Of a stretch of DNA of 64,000 nucleotides, positions 1 to 11,336 are shown in pieces. Both the position numbers and the translations under genes were made by a program. The DNA comes from Nocardia fusca NBRC 14340 (GTDB lineage: Bacteria; Actinomycetota; Actinomycetes; Mycobacteriales; Mycobacteriaceae), in the NCBI RefSeq assembly GCF_001618425.1, contig NZ_BDCU01000048.1:1-64000 (forward strand), read 5' to 3'. The number at the start of each line of letters is the position of its first letter. Positions within the stretch are counted from its first letter, which is position 1. The notes beneath the pieces are model-generated. The model had not been told where the DNA came from and did no database searches. It was given only the letters and a program-made list of their open reading frames with translations.

Positions 1-2404
1 GTTCGGCGATCTCCTGCGGTTCCACCTTCACCGAGATGAAATCCCGGGGGGCACCGTCGGGATCGGTGACGTAGTAGTTGGTGCGCAGGGTGGCGCGGAT
101 CAGGCCGAGGATGGCCCGCAGAATGCGATCCGCGTCCAGGCTCACGACCTGATCGATCCGTTCGTGCAGGCGCTCTTCGAGCTCGGCGGCCTGTTCGGTG
201 GAGTGGCTGTCCGGATCGAACCGGGCGGTGAACAACTGCGCGAACAGTTTCGCCGCATCGGGGTAGGTGTGCAGAACCCGGGCGATATTGACCTGGCTGT
301 ACGGGAAACCGGCCTGCTGCAGGTACTTCGCATAGGTCCGCAGCACGGCGACCGCCCGCCAGGACAGTCCGGCCCGCAGCACCAGTTCGTTCAGGCCGTC
401 GGCTTCGGCCCGGCCGTACCAGAGCGCGTCGAAAGCGTCGGTGAACCGGTCGCGCACCCGGTCGGCGGCGACCTTGCCCTTGGGCGCCGCGAGCGTATCG
501 GGCGCCACCTCCAGCAGTTCGGCGTCGAGGTCCTGGTCGAGTGCGCCGTCCAGCAGTTCGTGGCTCGCCAGCAGGCCGAAATCGTAGATCCAGCGTTCCT
601 CGGCGTCGTGGCCGTCGCGTTCCCGCCTGATCCGGTACGGGCGTTCGTCGAGCACCTCGACCCCGAGGCTTTGCAGCACCGGAAGTACCTGGCTGAGCGA
701 GATTCCGGAGCCGCCGATGTACAGGGTGAAGCGCCAGGAGCCGGCGGGGGCGCCGGCCACCCGGTACAGGTGCTGATCGATACTTCCCGGACGCAACCGC
801 TCCAGGCGATCGATATCGGCCAGCGCGCGCCGGGCGCTGAAATCCTGTTTGTAGCCTTCGGGGAACGCTTCGCAGTAGCGACGCACGATCTGCGGATCGA
901 GTACCGTCGACGCGTTCACGGCGTCGTTGAGATGGTCGTCCCAGGTGCGGCTCGCCTCGGCGAGCAGGTTCTGGATCCGCCGCCGTTCGTCCTCGGAGAT
1001 CTCCTCGGCAGCGCCCACCGGTTCCGTGGTGTCGGCGCCCGGCATCCTGATGGTGAAGTAGACGCTGGCGAGTTCGCTTTCGCTCACCCGGGCGGAGTAG
1101 TCGATGGATGCGCCGCCGAGCTCCCGGACCAGGATGTCCTGCATTTCCAGGCGGACAGCGGTGGTGTAGCGGTCACGGGGCAGGTACACCATGGCGGCGA
1201 CGAACCGGCCGTAGGGATCGACCCGCAGGAACAACCGCACCTGCCGCCGCAAACCGACATTGAGTACCGCGGTGGCCGTCCGGCGCAGGGTCGCGGCGTC
1301 GGAGGAGAACAGTTCGGTGCGCGGGAAGCCCTGCATCACTTCGAGCATGGCCTGGCCGGAGAAGGAGTCGAGGTCGAACCCGCTGTCCTTGATGGCGGCG
1401 CGCACCCGCTGCCCCACCACCGGTATGTCCAGGACGTTCTCGTGCAAAGCGGTGACCGTGAAGACACCGACGAACAGGTGCTCACCCCGGACCTCGCCCG
1501 CGCTGTCCAGATCGGCGACGCCGATGTAGTACGGGTACACCGCGCGCTGCATGGTCACCGGGATCAGTCCCTGGGTCATCCGCAGCAGCGGCCGGGCACC
1601 CGCGGTGATCGGGACCTGGAAACCCGTCGCGGTGCCCGGGTGCAGCACGCCCAGTTCGGAATCGGCGACCGGGGCCGGCAGTTCCGCACCCGGCTCGAGC
1701 CGGTAGCGCGCGTATCCGAGCATGGTGAAGTTGTCGTCGGCCAGCCACCGCAGCAGGCGCGCGCAGTCGGCGGGTTCGATATCGGCATCGGCCGCGGAAT
1801 CACCGGCCTGTTCCAGCCGGGTCGCCAATTCGTCGACGATGGCGTGGATCGCCTCGGTATCGCTGCTCACCTGCCGCACATCGTTGATGACGTCCGGTAC
1901 TGCGGCGGCGATCTCGTCGAGCAGCTGGGCGCTCGTCGCCGGGTGGAGTTGCAGGTGGATCCAGGATTCGCGACCGTCCCCGGTGCCGTTGCGCCGGAGG
2001 GCGGCCTCGTGCAGGCGAGCCGCGGTGAGGGTGCCGCCGGAATCGCGTTCCACCGTGAAGATGGGGTGGATGACTTCGCTGATGGTGCCGCCCATCCGGC
2101 CGAATAGTGCCGTCACCGAATCGACCAGCATGGGCATATCGTCGGTGACGATCTGTACCGCGGCGCCCAGCCCGGACCCGTCGTCGGGATGGTGGACCCG
2201 GACCAGGCCCTGACCCGGTTGCCGGGTCAGGGCCAGTGTCAGATGAGCACGGAAGGTCAGGGTCGGTGCGGTGATCTCACAATCGGCGTCGTCGGTCTCG
2301 ACATGCCGGAAATAGCCGTCCTCCAAGGTGCCGAGATCGGCGCGTAGTGTGTCCGGCAGCTCGGCAGCCCATGCCTCGCTGGACAATTCGGACGAGACCG
2401 TCAT
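1..2404 (-). CDS. gdh: NAD-specific glutamate dehydrogenase, large type (C-terminal part outside window)
   Basis: Oxidatively deaminates glutamate to 2-oxoglutarate with NAD; a cytosolic enzyme linking nitrogen and carbon metabolism. About 801 codons are visible of a family that usually has about 1,600 residues. What is seen is the regulatory N-terminal half and the beginning of the middle part, while the catalytic Rossmann region lies outside. Recognisable stretches include MPMLVDSVTALFGRMGG near residue 75, RWLADDNFTMLGYARYRLE near 210 and YPYYIGVADLDSAGEVRGEH near 280, all typical of the Bac_GDH family. The ATG at 2404 is preceded by a GGGAG Shine-Dalgarno about 8 bases upstream. Its neighbours ettA and ssb on the same strand repeat the M. 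tuberculosis Rv2476c-Rv2478c order. Regulation is not visible. Confidence 0.93.
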   Translation of the reverse strand, partial: MTVSSELSSEAWAAELPDTLRADLGTLEDGYFRHVETDDADCEITAPTLTFRAHLTLALTRQPGQGLVRVHHPDDGSGLGAAVQIVTDDMPMLVDSVTALFGRMGGTISEVIHPIFTVERDSGGTLTAARLHEAALRRNGTGDGRESWIHLQLHPATSAQLLDEIAAAVPDVINDVRQVSSDTEAIHAIVDELATRLEQAGDSAADADIEPADCARLLRWLADDNFTMLGYARYRLEPGAELPAPVADSELGVLHPGTATGFQVPITAGARPLLRMTQGLIPVTMQRAVYPYYIGVADLDSAGEVRGEHLFVGVFTVTALHENVLDIPVVGQRVRAAIKDSGFDLDSFSGQAMLEVMQGFPRTELFSSDAATLRRTATAVLNVGLRRQVRLFLRVDPYGRFVAAMVYLPRDRYTTAVRLEMQDILVRELGGASIDYSARVSESELASVYFTIRMPGADTTEPVGAAEEISEDERRRIQNLLAEASRTWDDHLNDAVNASTVLDPQIVRRYCEAFPEGYKQDFSARRALADIDRLERLRPGSIDQHLYRVAGAPAGSWRFTLYIGGSGISLSQVLPVLQSLGVEVLDERPYRIRRERDGHDAEERWIYDFGLLASHELLDGALDQDLDAELLEVAPDTLAAPKGKVAADRVRDRFTDAFDALWYGRAEADGLNELVLRAGLSWRAVAVLRTYAKYLQQAGFPYSQVNIARVLHTYPDAAKLFAQLFTARFDPDSHSTEQAAELEERLHERIDQVVSLDADRILRAILGLIRATLRTNYYVTDPDGAPRDFISVKVEPQEIAE

Positions 2405-2499
2405 TTCCCACTCCCTTGAATCCGGTATTTTTCTCGGACACACCGACACCGACCCCGAGGGTAGACCCGAAGCCGGGCAGCGGGAAAAGTCTCGCGGCG

Positions 2500-4176
<1,677 letters not shown>

Positions 4177-4211
4177 AGCGATCACCCTATCCGTCAAACA
4201 TCGGTGCGGTT

Positions 4212-4712
4212 TCACACGTCGGCGTTCACGGGCTCCTCGTCGCGCGCCGACTGCTCCACCATCGGATCTTTCAGTTCCCCCGCCGCCCCGGTTTCGGCAG
4301 TCGCAGCGCCGGGACCGGCGGATATATTCCCGGTCGTGGCCGGATGTCCGGTCCGTCGGCGCTCCACCCGGGCGGTGCAGCGGGTGAGGTCCGGCCCCAG
4401 GGTATGCGCTCGCATCTCCAGATCGCGACGCTGGGCGCCCTCCCGGGTGTGGTACTCATTCGATCGCAGCTGCCCCTGCACGATCACCGGATCACCCCGA
4501 TGGATCGACGCGTCCACCCCGGCCACCAACCGCCGCCAGCAGCTCACCGTGAGAAAAAGCGTCCCGTTGTCCACCCATTCACCGGTTTCGCGATCCAGCC
4601 GCCGCGCGGTACTTGCCAACCGGAAGCTGAGCATCTGCTCGCCGCTGGGCAGTTCTCGTCGCACCGGCTCGGTCACCACCGTACCGACCACGGTCGCCAC
4701 TGCTTCGTACAT
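4212..4712 (-). CDS. ssb: Single-stranded DNA-binding protein (second, short type)
   Basis: OB-fold protein binding ssDNA in replication, repair or natural DNA uptake. The OB-fold covers about residues 1-110 (MYEAVATVVGTVV, RLASTARRLDRETGEWVD, FLTVSCWRRLVAGV, GDPVIVQGQLRSNEY). The tail is Pro/Ala/Thr-rich and lacks the acidic DDDIPF-type end of the main SSB, so it is probably the accessory paralogue, as Rv2478c is in M. tuberculosis. Start choice: a GTG two codons upstream (4718) sits directly on the GGAGG Shine-Dalgarno, whereas the ATG at 4712 is 7 bases from it, so 4712 is preferred (166 aa). It heads the ssb-ettA-gdh group. Confidence 0.88.
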   Translation of the reverse strand: MYEAVATVVGTVVTEPVRRELPSGEQMLSFRLASTARRLDRETGEWVDNGTLFLTVSCWRRLVAGVDASIHRGDPVIVQGQLRSNEYHTREGAQRRDLEMRAHTLGPDLTRCTARVERRRTGHPATTGNISAGPGAATAETGAAGELKDPMVEQSARDEEPVNADV

Positions 4713-4836
4713 TTCCACCCCTCCGTTCGCCCGGTGCTTCCGGGGACGTACTCATGGTCACCGGCCCGACGGGGCCATGGGGGGCGCGAATCGAATCTGT
4801 GCACAACTTTCGCGCGACCGCGCACTTGTGGAAAGA

Positions 4837-4862
4837 GCGGGCCGCCGGATTCAGCGGCCCGC
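4837..4862 (-). terminator. Hairpin at the end of the LuxR-type regulator gene
   Basis: Perfect 9-bp arms GCGGGCCGC / GCGGCCCGC around an 8-base loop. It overlaps the stop codon at 4851 of the minus-strand regulator gene. There is no clear T tract, which is common in very GC-rich actinobacteria, so the terminator role is inferred. Confidence 0.5.
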
Positions 4863-7637
4863 GGCCGTCATGGCGGCGGCGATATCCCGCCGCGAACGTA
4901 CGCCGAGCTTGGCCAGAATGCTCGACACATGCGATTGGACAGTGCGTCGCGACAGGAACATCTGCGCCGCGATATCGGCGTTCGAGGAGCCGTCGGCCAC
5001 CTGGACGGCCACGGATCGTTCGGTCTCGGTCAGCGACGCCCAGCCCGTTTTCGGGCGATTGCGTGGGCCCCGCACGCCCCGGCGGATTCCGTAACGCCGG
5101 ATCCGGGCCACCGCACGGGCGGTATCCCACGAAGCGCCCAGCCGGGTGTACAGCCGGACGGCGGATTCGAGCGCCTCCCGCGCCTCGGCCCCGCGACCGC
5201 CCGCGGCCAGCACGATCGCCGCATCCTCGTAGGCCTGGGCTTCGTAGAGCGGCCAATCGCAGTGCGCGAACTCCCGCGCGGCGGCGAAGAGCGTGTCGGG
5301 GTCGCGATCGGCCAGCCCGCGGCACAGCTGCGCGATACCCGAGCGGGCGGCGGTCCACTGCTTGGCCACGAGTTCGTCGGCCGCCGTCCGCGCGCCGTGC
5401 AGCGCCTCCGTATCGCCGGCGTCGAAGGCCAGGCGGGCTATATCGGGAAGGATGTAGTGCAGGGTCGAGGCGCTCATACCCCCGTCGAGCTTCGCGTGGG
5501 TCTCGACGAGCAACCGCAGGGCCGGTTCCGGGTTGCCCCGGGTTTCGTGTACCAAGGCGGTGACCCACGGTTGCATGTACCCGTATCCGGCGGTACCCAA
5601 GCGGTCGTCCGCGACGAGCGCCTCTCCGGGTGGCAGCGCGCCCCGGTGTATCCCGATCAGCGCCATCACGCTGTGGGCGACCGGCGCGTAACCGAGCACA
5701 TCGGCCGTCTCCAGGCACGCCCGGCACTCCGCGATCGCCTCGTCCCAGCGCCCGTTCAGCAGGAACAATCGCGCTTTGGCCATCAGGTTCGGGGCCAGGT
5801 AGACCCCGTGCATCCGGCGGTTGTGGCCGATGGCGGTCTGCAGGGCCTCCACGGCCGCGGCCGGGCGGTCGAGCTCGATCAGGCAGTGCGCGTACAACAC
5901 GTACGGATCGATCTGGTCGGATCCGGCGCCGTCCTGCAACACCGTGAGCGACTCGGTACTGATCTCCAGCGCTTCGTCGAGATATCCCTGGGTGTAGCGC
6001 ACGGCGCCGAGGGCCATCAGCCCGTACCCCGTGGCCAGGGAGTTGCCCGACTGCCGTCCCAGCGCGACCGCCTGCCACGCGGCCTGCTCGGCCTCGGCGA
6101 ACCGTTCGAGGAAGAAATTGTCCAGCGCGCACAGGCCCAGGAAACGCGCCGCGTCGGCGTCGCCGAGATCCAGCGTGTTCAGCGCGGTCTCGGCCACTTC
6201 GACGGCCTCGGCCAACCGTCCCTGGGCATGACATACATGGGCCAGCAACCAGCGCAGACCCGGGTCGTCGGCATGCTCGGGCCGATGCCGCAACGCCACT
6301 CGCAACGTGGCCTCGGCCTGGTCGGTCCGGCCGTTCCACAGCAGCGCGCGGGTCCGCATCCGGATCAGAGCGGCGCGGGTCGCCGTGTCGAGGCCGGCCG
6401 TATCGACTATGCGGGTCAGCAGGCGCATCGCCAGTTCCGGGGCGCGCACGATCAGCGCGTCGGCTACCGAGAGCAGCCATTGCAGACTCGCCGGCTCGAG
6501 TTCCCGGCCGCCGATCGACAGGTAGTAGGCGACCCGTTCTATCGGTGCACCCGTGGTCTGCAGCACGCGCCCGGCCCGGCGCAGCAGATCCGAGCGTAGG
6601 GAGGCGGGTAATCGCTCCGCCAGCACGTGCCGGATCAGATCGTGGCGGAAGACGAGCTCGGAATCGACCATGGTGAGCAGTCCGGCGTCCGTTGCCTCGG
6701 TCACCGCGCTCCACACTTCCATGATGTGGCCGTCCAGCACCGCGGCGAGTTCCACGACATCGACCTTCGGGCCCAGTGCCGCGGCCATGGGCAACAGGTC
6801 GCGGGTCGGCCGCGACAGCGATTCGGCCCGGCGCCAGATCGCCTCGGCCAGGGAGCCGACCGGCTGCGGAGCAAAGCCGGTCGTGGGCTTCGCGTCGCCG
6901 GCGTCCAGCAGTGAGGCGGCCACCAGCTCCGTGATGTGCAGCGGATGCCCGTACGCTCCGGCGACCTGCCGCAGCAGCGCCGGCGGCGGCACCGCACCGA
7001 CCATTTCCCGGACCATGGTTGTCGTCGCCGCGTCGGGCAGCGCGCCCAGCCGGATGGTGGAGGCGGCGCAGGTGGTCAATGTGGCGGTCAGCACCGCGAA
7101 GGCCGGGTCAGAGGTGAAGGGGCGGGCCGACAGCACCAGTACCAGCGGCAACCGATCGGCGAGCGTGCACAGCCGGTGCAGCACGGCCAGACTGGAGCGG
7201 TCGGCCCAGTGGACGTCGTCGAGCAGCAAGGCCACGGGTTGCTCCGCGCACCAGCCGCGGATCTGTTCGAGCAGGAGTTCGGCGAGGGCGAATTCGTGCG
7301 TGGCCGCGGCGTCTCCGGCCTGGTCCGCACCGTCGAGCAGGGTCCGGATCGGATCGGCATCGGCGGGTGGATCCCCGGTGACGAGCCAGCCGGCCAACGC
7401 CGCGAACGGGACATCCTGCTGGAGCTCTCTCGCGCGACTCGTCCGCACCTGCAACCCCAGCTCGGCGAACTGCCGGGCGGCGGCACCGAGCAGCGTGGTT
7501 TTGCCGATACCGGCTTCGCCTTCCACCAGGACCACGGCACCGCGCCCCGCGAGCGCGGTACGCCCGCACGAGACCAGAGCCGCGACCTCGGCGTCGCGAC
7601 CGACGAACACTGTCGCGAGAGATTGCTGCACTCGCAT
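4851..7637 (-). CDS. LuxR-family transcriptional regulator with AAA ATPase domain (LAL type)
   Basis: Large (928 aa) transcriptional regulator of the MalT/LAL type. The N-terminal STAND-like ATPase has a Walker A GEAGIGKTT at residues 40-48 and a Walker B VALLLDDVHWAD near residue 140. A long helical TPR-like middle part follows (many ALxxxRxxxGxxDEAxx repeats). The C-terminal LuxR HTH occupies about the last 60 residues (LTETERSVAVQVADGSSNADIA, then SRRTVQSHVSSILAKLGVRSR). The ligand and targets are unknown. The open frame extends to 7856, but the homology-type beginning FVGRDAEVAAL fits the ATG at 7637; an ATG at 7667 is an alternative and neither has a strong Shine-Dalgarno. The 291 bases upstream hold no other gene and should contain its promoter. 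Confidence 0.85.
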   Translation of the reverse strand: MRVQQSLATVFVGRDAEVAALVSCGRTALAGRGAVVLVEGEAGIGKTTLLGAAARQFAELGLQVRTSRARELQQDVPFAALAGWLVTGDPPADADPIRTLLDGADQAGDAAATHEFALAELLLEQIRGWCAEQPVALLLDDVHWADRSSLAVLHRLCTLADRLPLVLVLSARPFTSDPAFAVLTATLTTCAASTIRLGALPDAATTTMVREMVGAVPPPALLRQVAGAYGHPLHITELVAASLLDAGDAKPTTGFAPQPVGSLAEAIWRRAESLSRPTRDLLPMAAALGPKVDVVELAAVLDGHIMEVWSAVTEATDAGLLTMVDSELVFRHDLIRHVLAERLPASLRSDLLRRAGRVLQTTGAPIERVAYYLSIGGRELEPASLQWLLSVADALIVRAPELAMRLLTRIVDTAGLDTATRAALIRMRTRALLWNGRTDQAEATLRVALRHRPEHADDPGLRWLLAHVCHAQGRLAEAVEVAETALNTLDLGDADAARFLGLCALDNFFLERFAEAEQAAWQAVALGRQSGNSLATGYGLMALGAVRYTQGYLDEALEISTESLTVLQDGAGSDQIDPYVLYAHCLIELDRPAAAVEALQTAIGHNRRMHGVYLAPNLMAKARLFLLNGRWDEAIAECRACLETADVLGYAPVAHSVMALIGIHRGALPPGEALVADDRLGTAGYGYMQPWVTALVHETRGNPEPALRLLVETHAKLDGGMSASTLHYILPDIARLAFDAGDTEALHGARTAADELVAKQWTAARSGIAQLCRGLADRDPDTLFAAAREFAHCDWPLYEAQAYEDAAIVLAAGGRGAEAREALESAVRLYTRLGASWDTARAVARIRRYGIRRGVRGPRNRPKTGWASLTETERSVAVQVADGSSNADIAAQMFLSRRTVQSHVSSILAKLGVRSRRDIAAAMTAAGR

Positions 7638-7928
7638 CAGTCTAAGCACCCGGACCACGGCATGCATGGACCTACTACCGGCGGAGACTGTGATATCCCT
7701 CCACAGGACCGGCGGAGAGCGGACAACTCGGAGATAGGTGGCCGCCGCCGTACATTCGCGTACGGCCGCGCGACAACAGCAGATCCGGGCGTCGAAAACG
7801 TTCGGGCGCCGCCGGACTCGGCACTCCCGGCGTCTCGTCCCCGCCCATGATGACAACCGTCCGCCGAAAGATGGCTAGGCGCTGCGCCCGCGAGGTGGTC
7901 GAGCGGCGAACCGACGCCGATCAGCGTG

Positions 7929-8897
7929 TCAGAGCACCGGGAGTTCGGTGTTGGCACCGCACAGCACCACCACCGGCCGCTCGCCCTCCCGCGGTACATA
8001 GACACCACTGAGTATCGCCGCCAGGGCCACCGCGCCGGAGAGTTCGACGACGATCCGGAACTCCCGCCACAGATAGTCCCGGGCGTCGGTGATCGCGTCG
8101 TCGGTCACCAGCGCGGACCGCACACCGTAGCGCCGGGTCACATCGAGAGCGATCTCGCCGATCCGCGAGGCGCCCAGGGCATCGGCGGTGATACTGGACA
8201 CCTCCACGTCGACCGGCTTGCCGGCGGCCAGCGCGGAATTCAGCGTCGGGATCCCCTCCGGTTCCACGCCCACGATCTCGCGGCGGCGCCCGCCGGCGGC
8301 GGCGATTCCGCCGATCAACCCACCGCCGCCGACCGCGACCAGGATCGGCGGCCGCCCACGGACCTGCTCCTCGATCTCCAGTTCGATCACGCCGGCCCCG
8401 GCGACCACCGCGGGCAGATCGTAGGCGTGCAACTGCAACGCCCCGCGTTCGGCGGTGATCTCGCAGGCGTGCTCGTAGGCCTCGGCATAGGTGGTTCCGT
8501 GCCAGCGCACCTCGGCGCCGTGCGACCACATGGCGGCGACCTTGGTGTGCGGCGCCGATTCCGGGACCACCACCGTGCAGGTCTTGCCCATCCCGGCCGC
8601 CGCCAGCGCCGCGGCGATCCCCGCGTTGCCGCCCGAGGCGATCACCACATGTTCGGGACACACTCGTTCCGACAGCAGCGCGTTGTAACTGCCGCGCACC
8701 TTGAAGGTGCCACCGTGCTGCAGATACTCGAGCTTCAGGGTGACCGGGACGGGACCGCCGGGCCCTGGTACGGCGGTGTGGAAGACCGGGGTCTTGCGAA
8801 TGCGCCCGGTCAGTCGCCGACGCGCCGCCCGCACATCCGACCGGTAGATACGCCGGAGCGGTGGCACAGGTGTCAGCGGGATTCTCTGCTCGGTCAT
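7929..8897 (-). CDS. Threonine dehydratase-like PLP enzyme
   Basis: Fold-type II PLP enzyme (tryptophan synthase beta / threonine dehydratase superfamily), 322 aa. The PLP lysine motif is GGTFKVRGSYNALL at about residues 62-75, the conserved ASGGNAGIAAA motif follows, and the phosphate-binding glycine loop is VGGGGLIGG near residue 190. There is no C-terminal ACT domain, so it is the short catabolic or serine/threonine ammonia-lyase type rather than the regulated biosynthetic IlvA. The exact substrate (threonine, serine, or a modified hydroxy-amino acid such as hydroxyectoine-pathway ammonia-lyase substrates) cannot be read from sequence. The ATG abuts the stop codon of the upstream CopD-CtaG gene with no gap, so the two are probably translated from one mRNA. 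Confidence 0.85.
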   Translation of the reverse strand: MTEQRIPLTPVPPLRRIYRSDVRAARRRLTGRIRKTPVFHTAVPGPGGPVPVTLKLEYLQHGGTFKVRGSYNALLSERVCPEHVVIASGGNAGIAAALAAAGMGKTCTVVVPESAPHTKVAAMWSHGAEVRWHGTTYAEAYEHACEITAERGALQLHAYDLPAVVAGAGVIELEIEEQVRGRPPILVAVGGGGLIGGIAAAGGRRREIVGVEPEGIPTLNSALAAGKPVDVEVSSITADALGASRIGEIALDVTRRYGVRSALVTDDAITDARDYLWREFRIVVELSGAVALAAILSGVYVPREGERPVVVLCGANTELPVL

Positions 8898-10937
8898 CTA
8901 CCTACTTGCCCGATCTCGCTTGGCCAATTGGGCGAACATGGCATTGTGCGCGGCGAGTTCCGCGTCGTCGTCGCGTTCCGCGGCGCGGTCGGTGCGCCGG
9001 GCCAGCCGCGCGTCACTGCGCGACCACTGGATCAGCAGCGCCAGCATGACCACGACCAGCGGTACCTCACCGGTGGCCCACGCCAGACTGCCCCCGGTGC
9101 GCTGATCACCCAGCAGGTCGATAGGCCAGCCGAGGTCGAGGCTCCGATAGAACCAGCCGGCCAGCACCGTGCTCATTCCCATCAACACGACCCCGAAGAA
9201 GGCGTGGAAGGGCAGCGAACCGAACACCATGGCCAATCTGGTCAGGGGCTCCACCCGGCGTGGTTTCGGGTCTATCCCGATCACGACCCAGTAGAAGAGA
9301 TAGCCACTGAGCAGGAAATGCAGGTTCATCAGCAGATGCGCGGTATGGGAATCGGCGTAGGCATCGAAGATCCCGCCCAGGTACAGCGCGTAGAAACCGG
9401 CCACGAACAGCACCGAGGCCACGATCGGCCGGGTGAGGAATCGGGAGACCGGGTTGTGTACGGCCGCCAGAATCCATTCCCGGGGGCCCGGGGCGCCGTC
9501 CCGACCCGCCGGCGGCAGGGCGCGCAACGCGAGCGTCACCACGCCACCGAGGGCCAGCAGGATCGGGGTCAGCATCGACAGCGCCATATGTGCGCCCATG
9601 TGCACGCTGAACATGGCGGGCGCGTACCGGCCGACCCCCGATGAGGTCGTGAACAGCAACACCGCGCAGCCGAGCAGCCAGGCGGCGGTCCGGCCGACCG
9701 GCCAGACGTCACCGCGCGCCCGCAACCGCCGGACGCCCAGCAGATAGAGCACCGCCAGCACGATGGCGAGCGTGCCGAAGATCAGGTCGAACCGCCAGTC
9801 GAAGAGCAGCCGCGCCACCGTGGGCGGGCCGTCCAGGTTGTAGCCGAGTTCGACCTCCATCGGGGTGGGCACGCTCGTCGGCGCCGGCGGCGGAGTCCGG
9901 CCCAGCCCCACCGCCAGGCCCATGGTCGCGGCGAAGACGAGCAGTTCCACACTCGCGAAACGGGCGAGTGCGCGCCGGTCGTCCTGGTCGGCGGCCAGCG
10001 CCGGAAGCGCCGCGCGCCGCTGGAACCAGCCGAAGACGCCGAGAATCACCAGTGCGGCGGCCTTGGCCAGCACCAACCGGCCGTAGGTGCTGGTGAACAG
10101 CTCGTCCCAGGGCACCCGCACCCACGAGTTGGCCAGGCCGCTGCCGGCCAGCACCACGAAGGACACCAGTGCCACCGCGGAGAAACGCCGGGCGGCCAGG
10201 GCCGTATGGGTGCCGTCCCGCAGCGCGTGGACCAGCAGCGCGCCGAGGCCGCCGACCCAGACCGCCGCGGCGATCAGATGCAGGATCAAACTGTTGGTGG
10301 CCACATCGTGGGCGCCACCGGACGCGGAATGCCCGGTCAGCGCCAGCGGCATCATCACCGCGACCGACGCGCCGAACAACACCGGCATCCAGCCCCAGCG
10401 CAGGGCCAGCCGGCAGCCGATCGCCAGCAGCAGAGCACCGATCGCGGTGAGCCGCCAGGTACCGGCGAGTTCGATCTCATCGGCGACCCCCCACAGATCC
10501 TGGGGTGCCAGGATCTCGGTAACCGGCCGGCCGGTGCTGTCGGAGACGGTCAGCGGTACCAGCAGCGCGGCGCTCACCGCCCAGGCCACCGCCAGGCCCG
10601 AGGCCCGCCGCACCGCGCGGTAACCCCCCGTGTCGAGCAGACCGCCACGCTGCGGCGGCACCAGGAAGGCCGCGAAGAGCAGCGACCCCACCGTGAAGGC
10701 TGCGAAGAGATCGGCCAACGCCCGGAGCGCGGGCAAACCGTAGGTCGTCAGCGGACCGGGATCGGGAATACCCAGCAGACTCAGCGCCTGGGCGGCCGAC
10801 AACCCCACCACCAGCATCGATACCAACGCGGCGAGCGCCGCGGCGAACACGGTCAGCACCGCCGGCACGACCGCCGAGCCACTGGGCCGACCGGCCTTCG
10901 TAGCGGGTTCGGCGGCGGGAGCCTGGGCTGACGACAT
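8898..10937 (-). CDS. CopD-CtaG fusion membrane protein (copper handling / cytochrome c oxidase assembly)
   Basis: Polytopic membrane protein of 679 aa. The first half has a CopD-like copper-resistance domain with about eight membrane segments (SAVVPAVLTVFAAALAALVS, LADLFAAFTVGSLLFAAF, LILHLIAAAVWVGGLGALL). The second half is a CtaG-type caa3 assembly domain (MFSVHMGAHMALSMLTPILLAL, NLHFLLSGYLFYWVVIGIDP, FHAFFGVVLMGMSTVLAGWF) with conserved His and Met residues suited to copper. The end is a charged cytosolic tail. The same two-domain architecture is known in actinobacteria (for example Rv0102 of M. tuberculosis, from memory). It is tightly linked to the PLP enzyme downstream. No metal-responsive operator is seen upstream. 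Confidence 0.9.
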   Translation of the reverse strand: MSSAQAPAAEPATKAGRPSGSAVVPAVLTVFAAALAALVSMLVVGLSAAQALSLLGIPDPGPLTTYGLPALRALADLFAAFTVGSLLFAAFLVPPQRGGLLDTGGYRAVRRASGLAVAWAVSAALLVPLTVSDSTGRPVTEILAPQDLWGVADEIELAGTWRLTAIGALLLAIGCRLALRWGWMPVLFGASVAVMMPLALTGHSASGGAHDVATNSLILHLIAAAVWVGGLGALLVHALRDGTHTALAARRFSAVALVSFVVLAGSGLANSWVRVPWDELFTSTYGRLVLAKAAALVILGVFGWFQRRAALPALAADQDDRRALARFASVELLVFAATMGLAVGLGRTPPPAPTSVPTPMEVELGYNLDGPPTVARLLFDWRFDLIFGTLAIVLAVLYLLGVRRLRARGDVWPVGRTAAWLLGCAVLLFTTSSGVGRYAPAMFSVHMGAHMALSMLTPILLALGGVVTLALRALPPAGRDGAPGPREWILAAVHNPVSRFLTRPIVASVLFVAGFYALYLGGIFDAYADSHTAHLLMNLHFLLSGYLFYWVVIGIDPKPRRVEPLTRLAMVFGSLPFHAFFGVVLMGMSTVLAGWFYRSLDLGWPIDLLGDQRTGGSLAWATGEVPLVVVMLALLIQWSRSDARLARRTDRAAERDDDAELAAHNAMFAQLAKRDRASR

Positions 10938-11072
10938 AGGTTCGAGAGTAGTTCGACGGGCACCGTTCAGCCCGCCGGGGCTGTTTCCGGGCAGCCCAAA
11001 TCAGACGATCCGGTCGATCGCTACACTTTTCAGCTGGACAGCGCGGCCGTTGTCCGCCATGGTGGAACCACT

Positions 11073-11146
11073 GCCTCCGTAGCTCAGTTGGATAGAGCAA
11101 GGGCCTTCTAATCCCTAGGTCGCAGGTTCGATTCCTGCCGGGGGCG
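11073..11146 (+). tRNA. tRNA-Arg (anticodon TCT)
   Basis: Complete cloverleaf of 74 nt. The acceptor is GCCTCCG / CGGGGGC with a G discriminator, the D arm GCTC/GAGC, the anticodon loop CTTCTAA (anticodon TCT) and the T arm GCAGG-TTCGATT-CCTGC. The last pair of the anticodon stem is a C-T mismatch. CCA is not encoded. Confidence 0.95.
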
Positions 11147-11336
11147 CTCCACCCACCCGACTGAGCTGTTCGAGCCAGTCGGAGTGGGTGTACCCCCTCC
11201 GACGAGCGCCAAACACACAATCCCGGTATGGCGAAACCTCCGCCGGCAGTGCTCCAGGCGTGGCTCCGCCTTCGCCACGGCCCTGCCGCGGGCTGCGGGC
11301 GGGCTACGCTCGGCAGCGCCCTCTAGGGTGTCGGGA

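Noticed and set aside
164..2107. Long plus-strand frames opposite gdh, ettA and the LuxR-type regulator (164-2107, 2347-5094, 4344-6599)
   Set aside because: Antisense shadows of well-supported minus-strand genes; composition is not protein-like.
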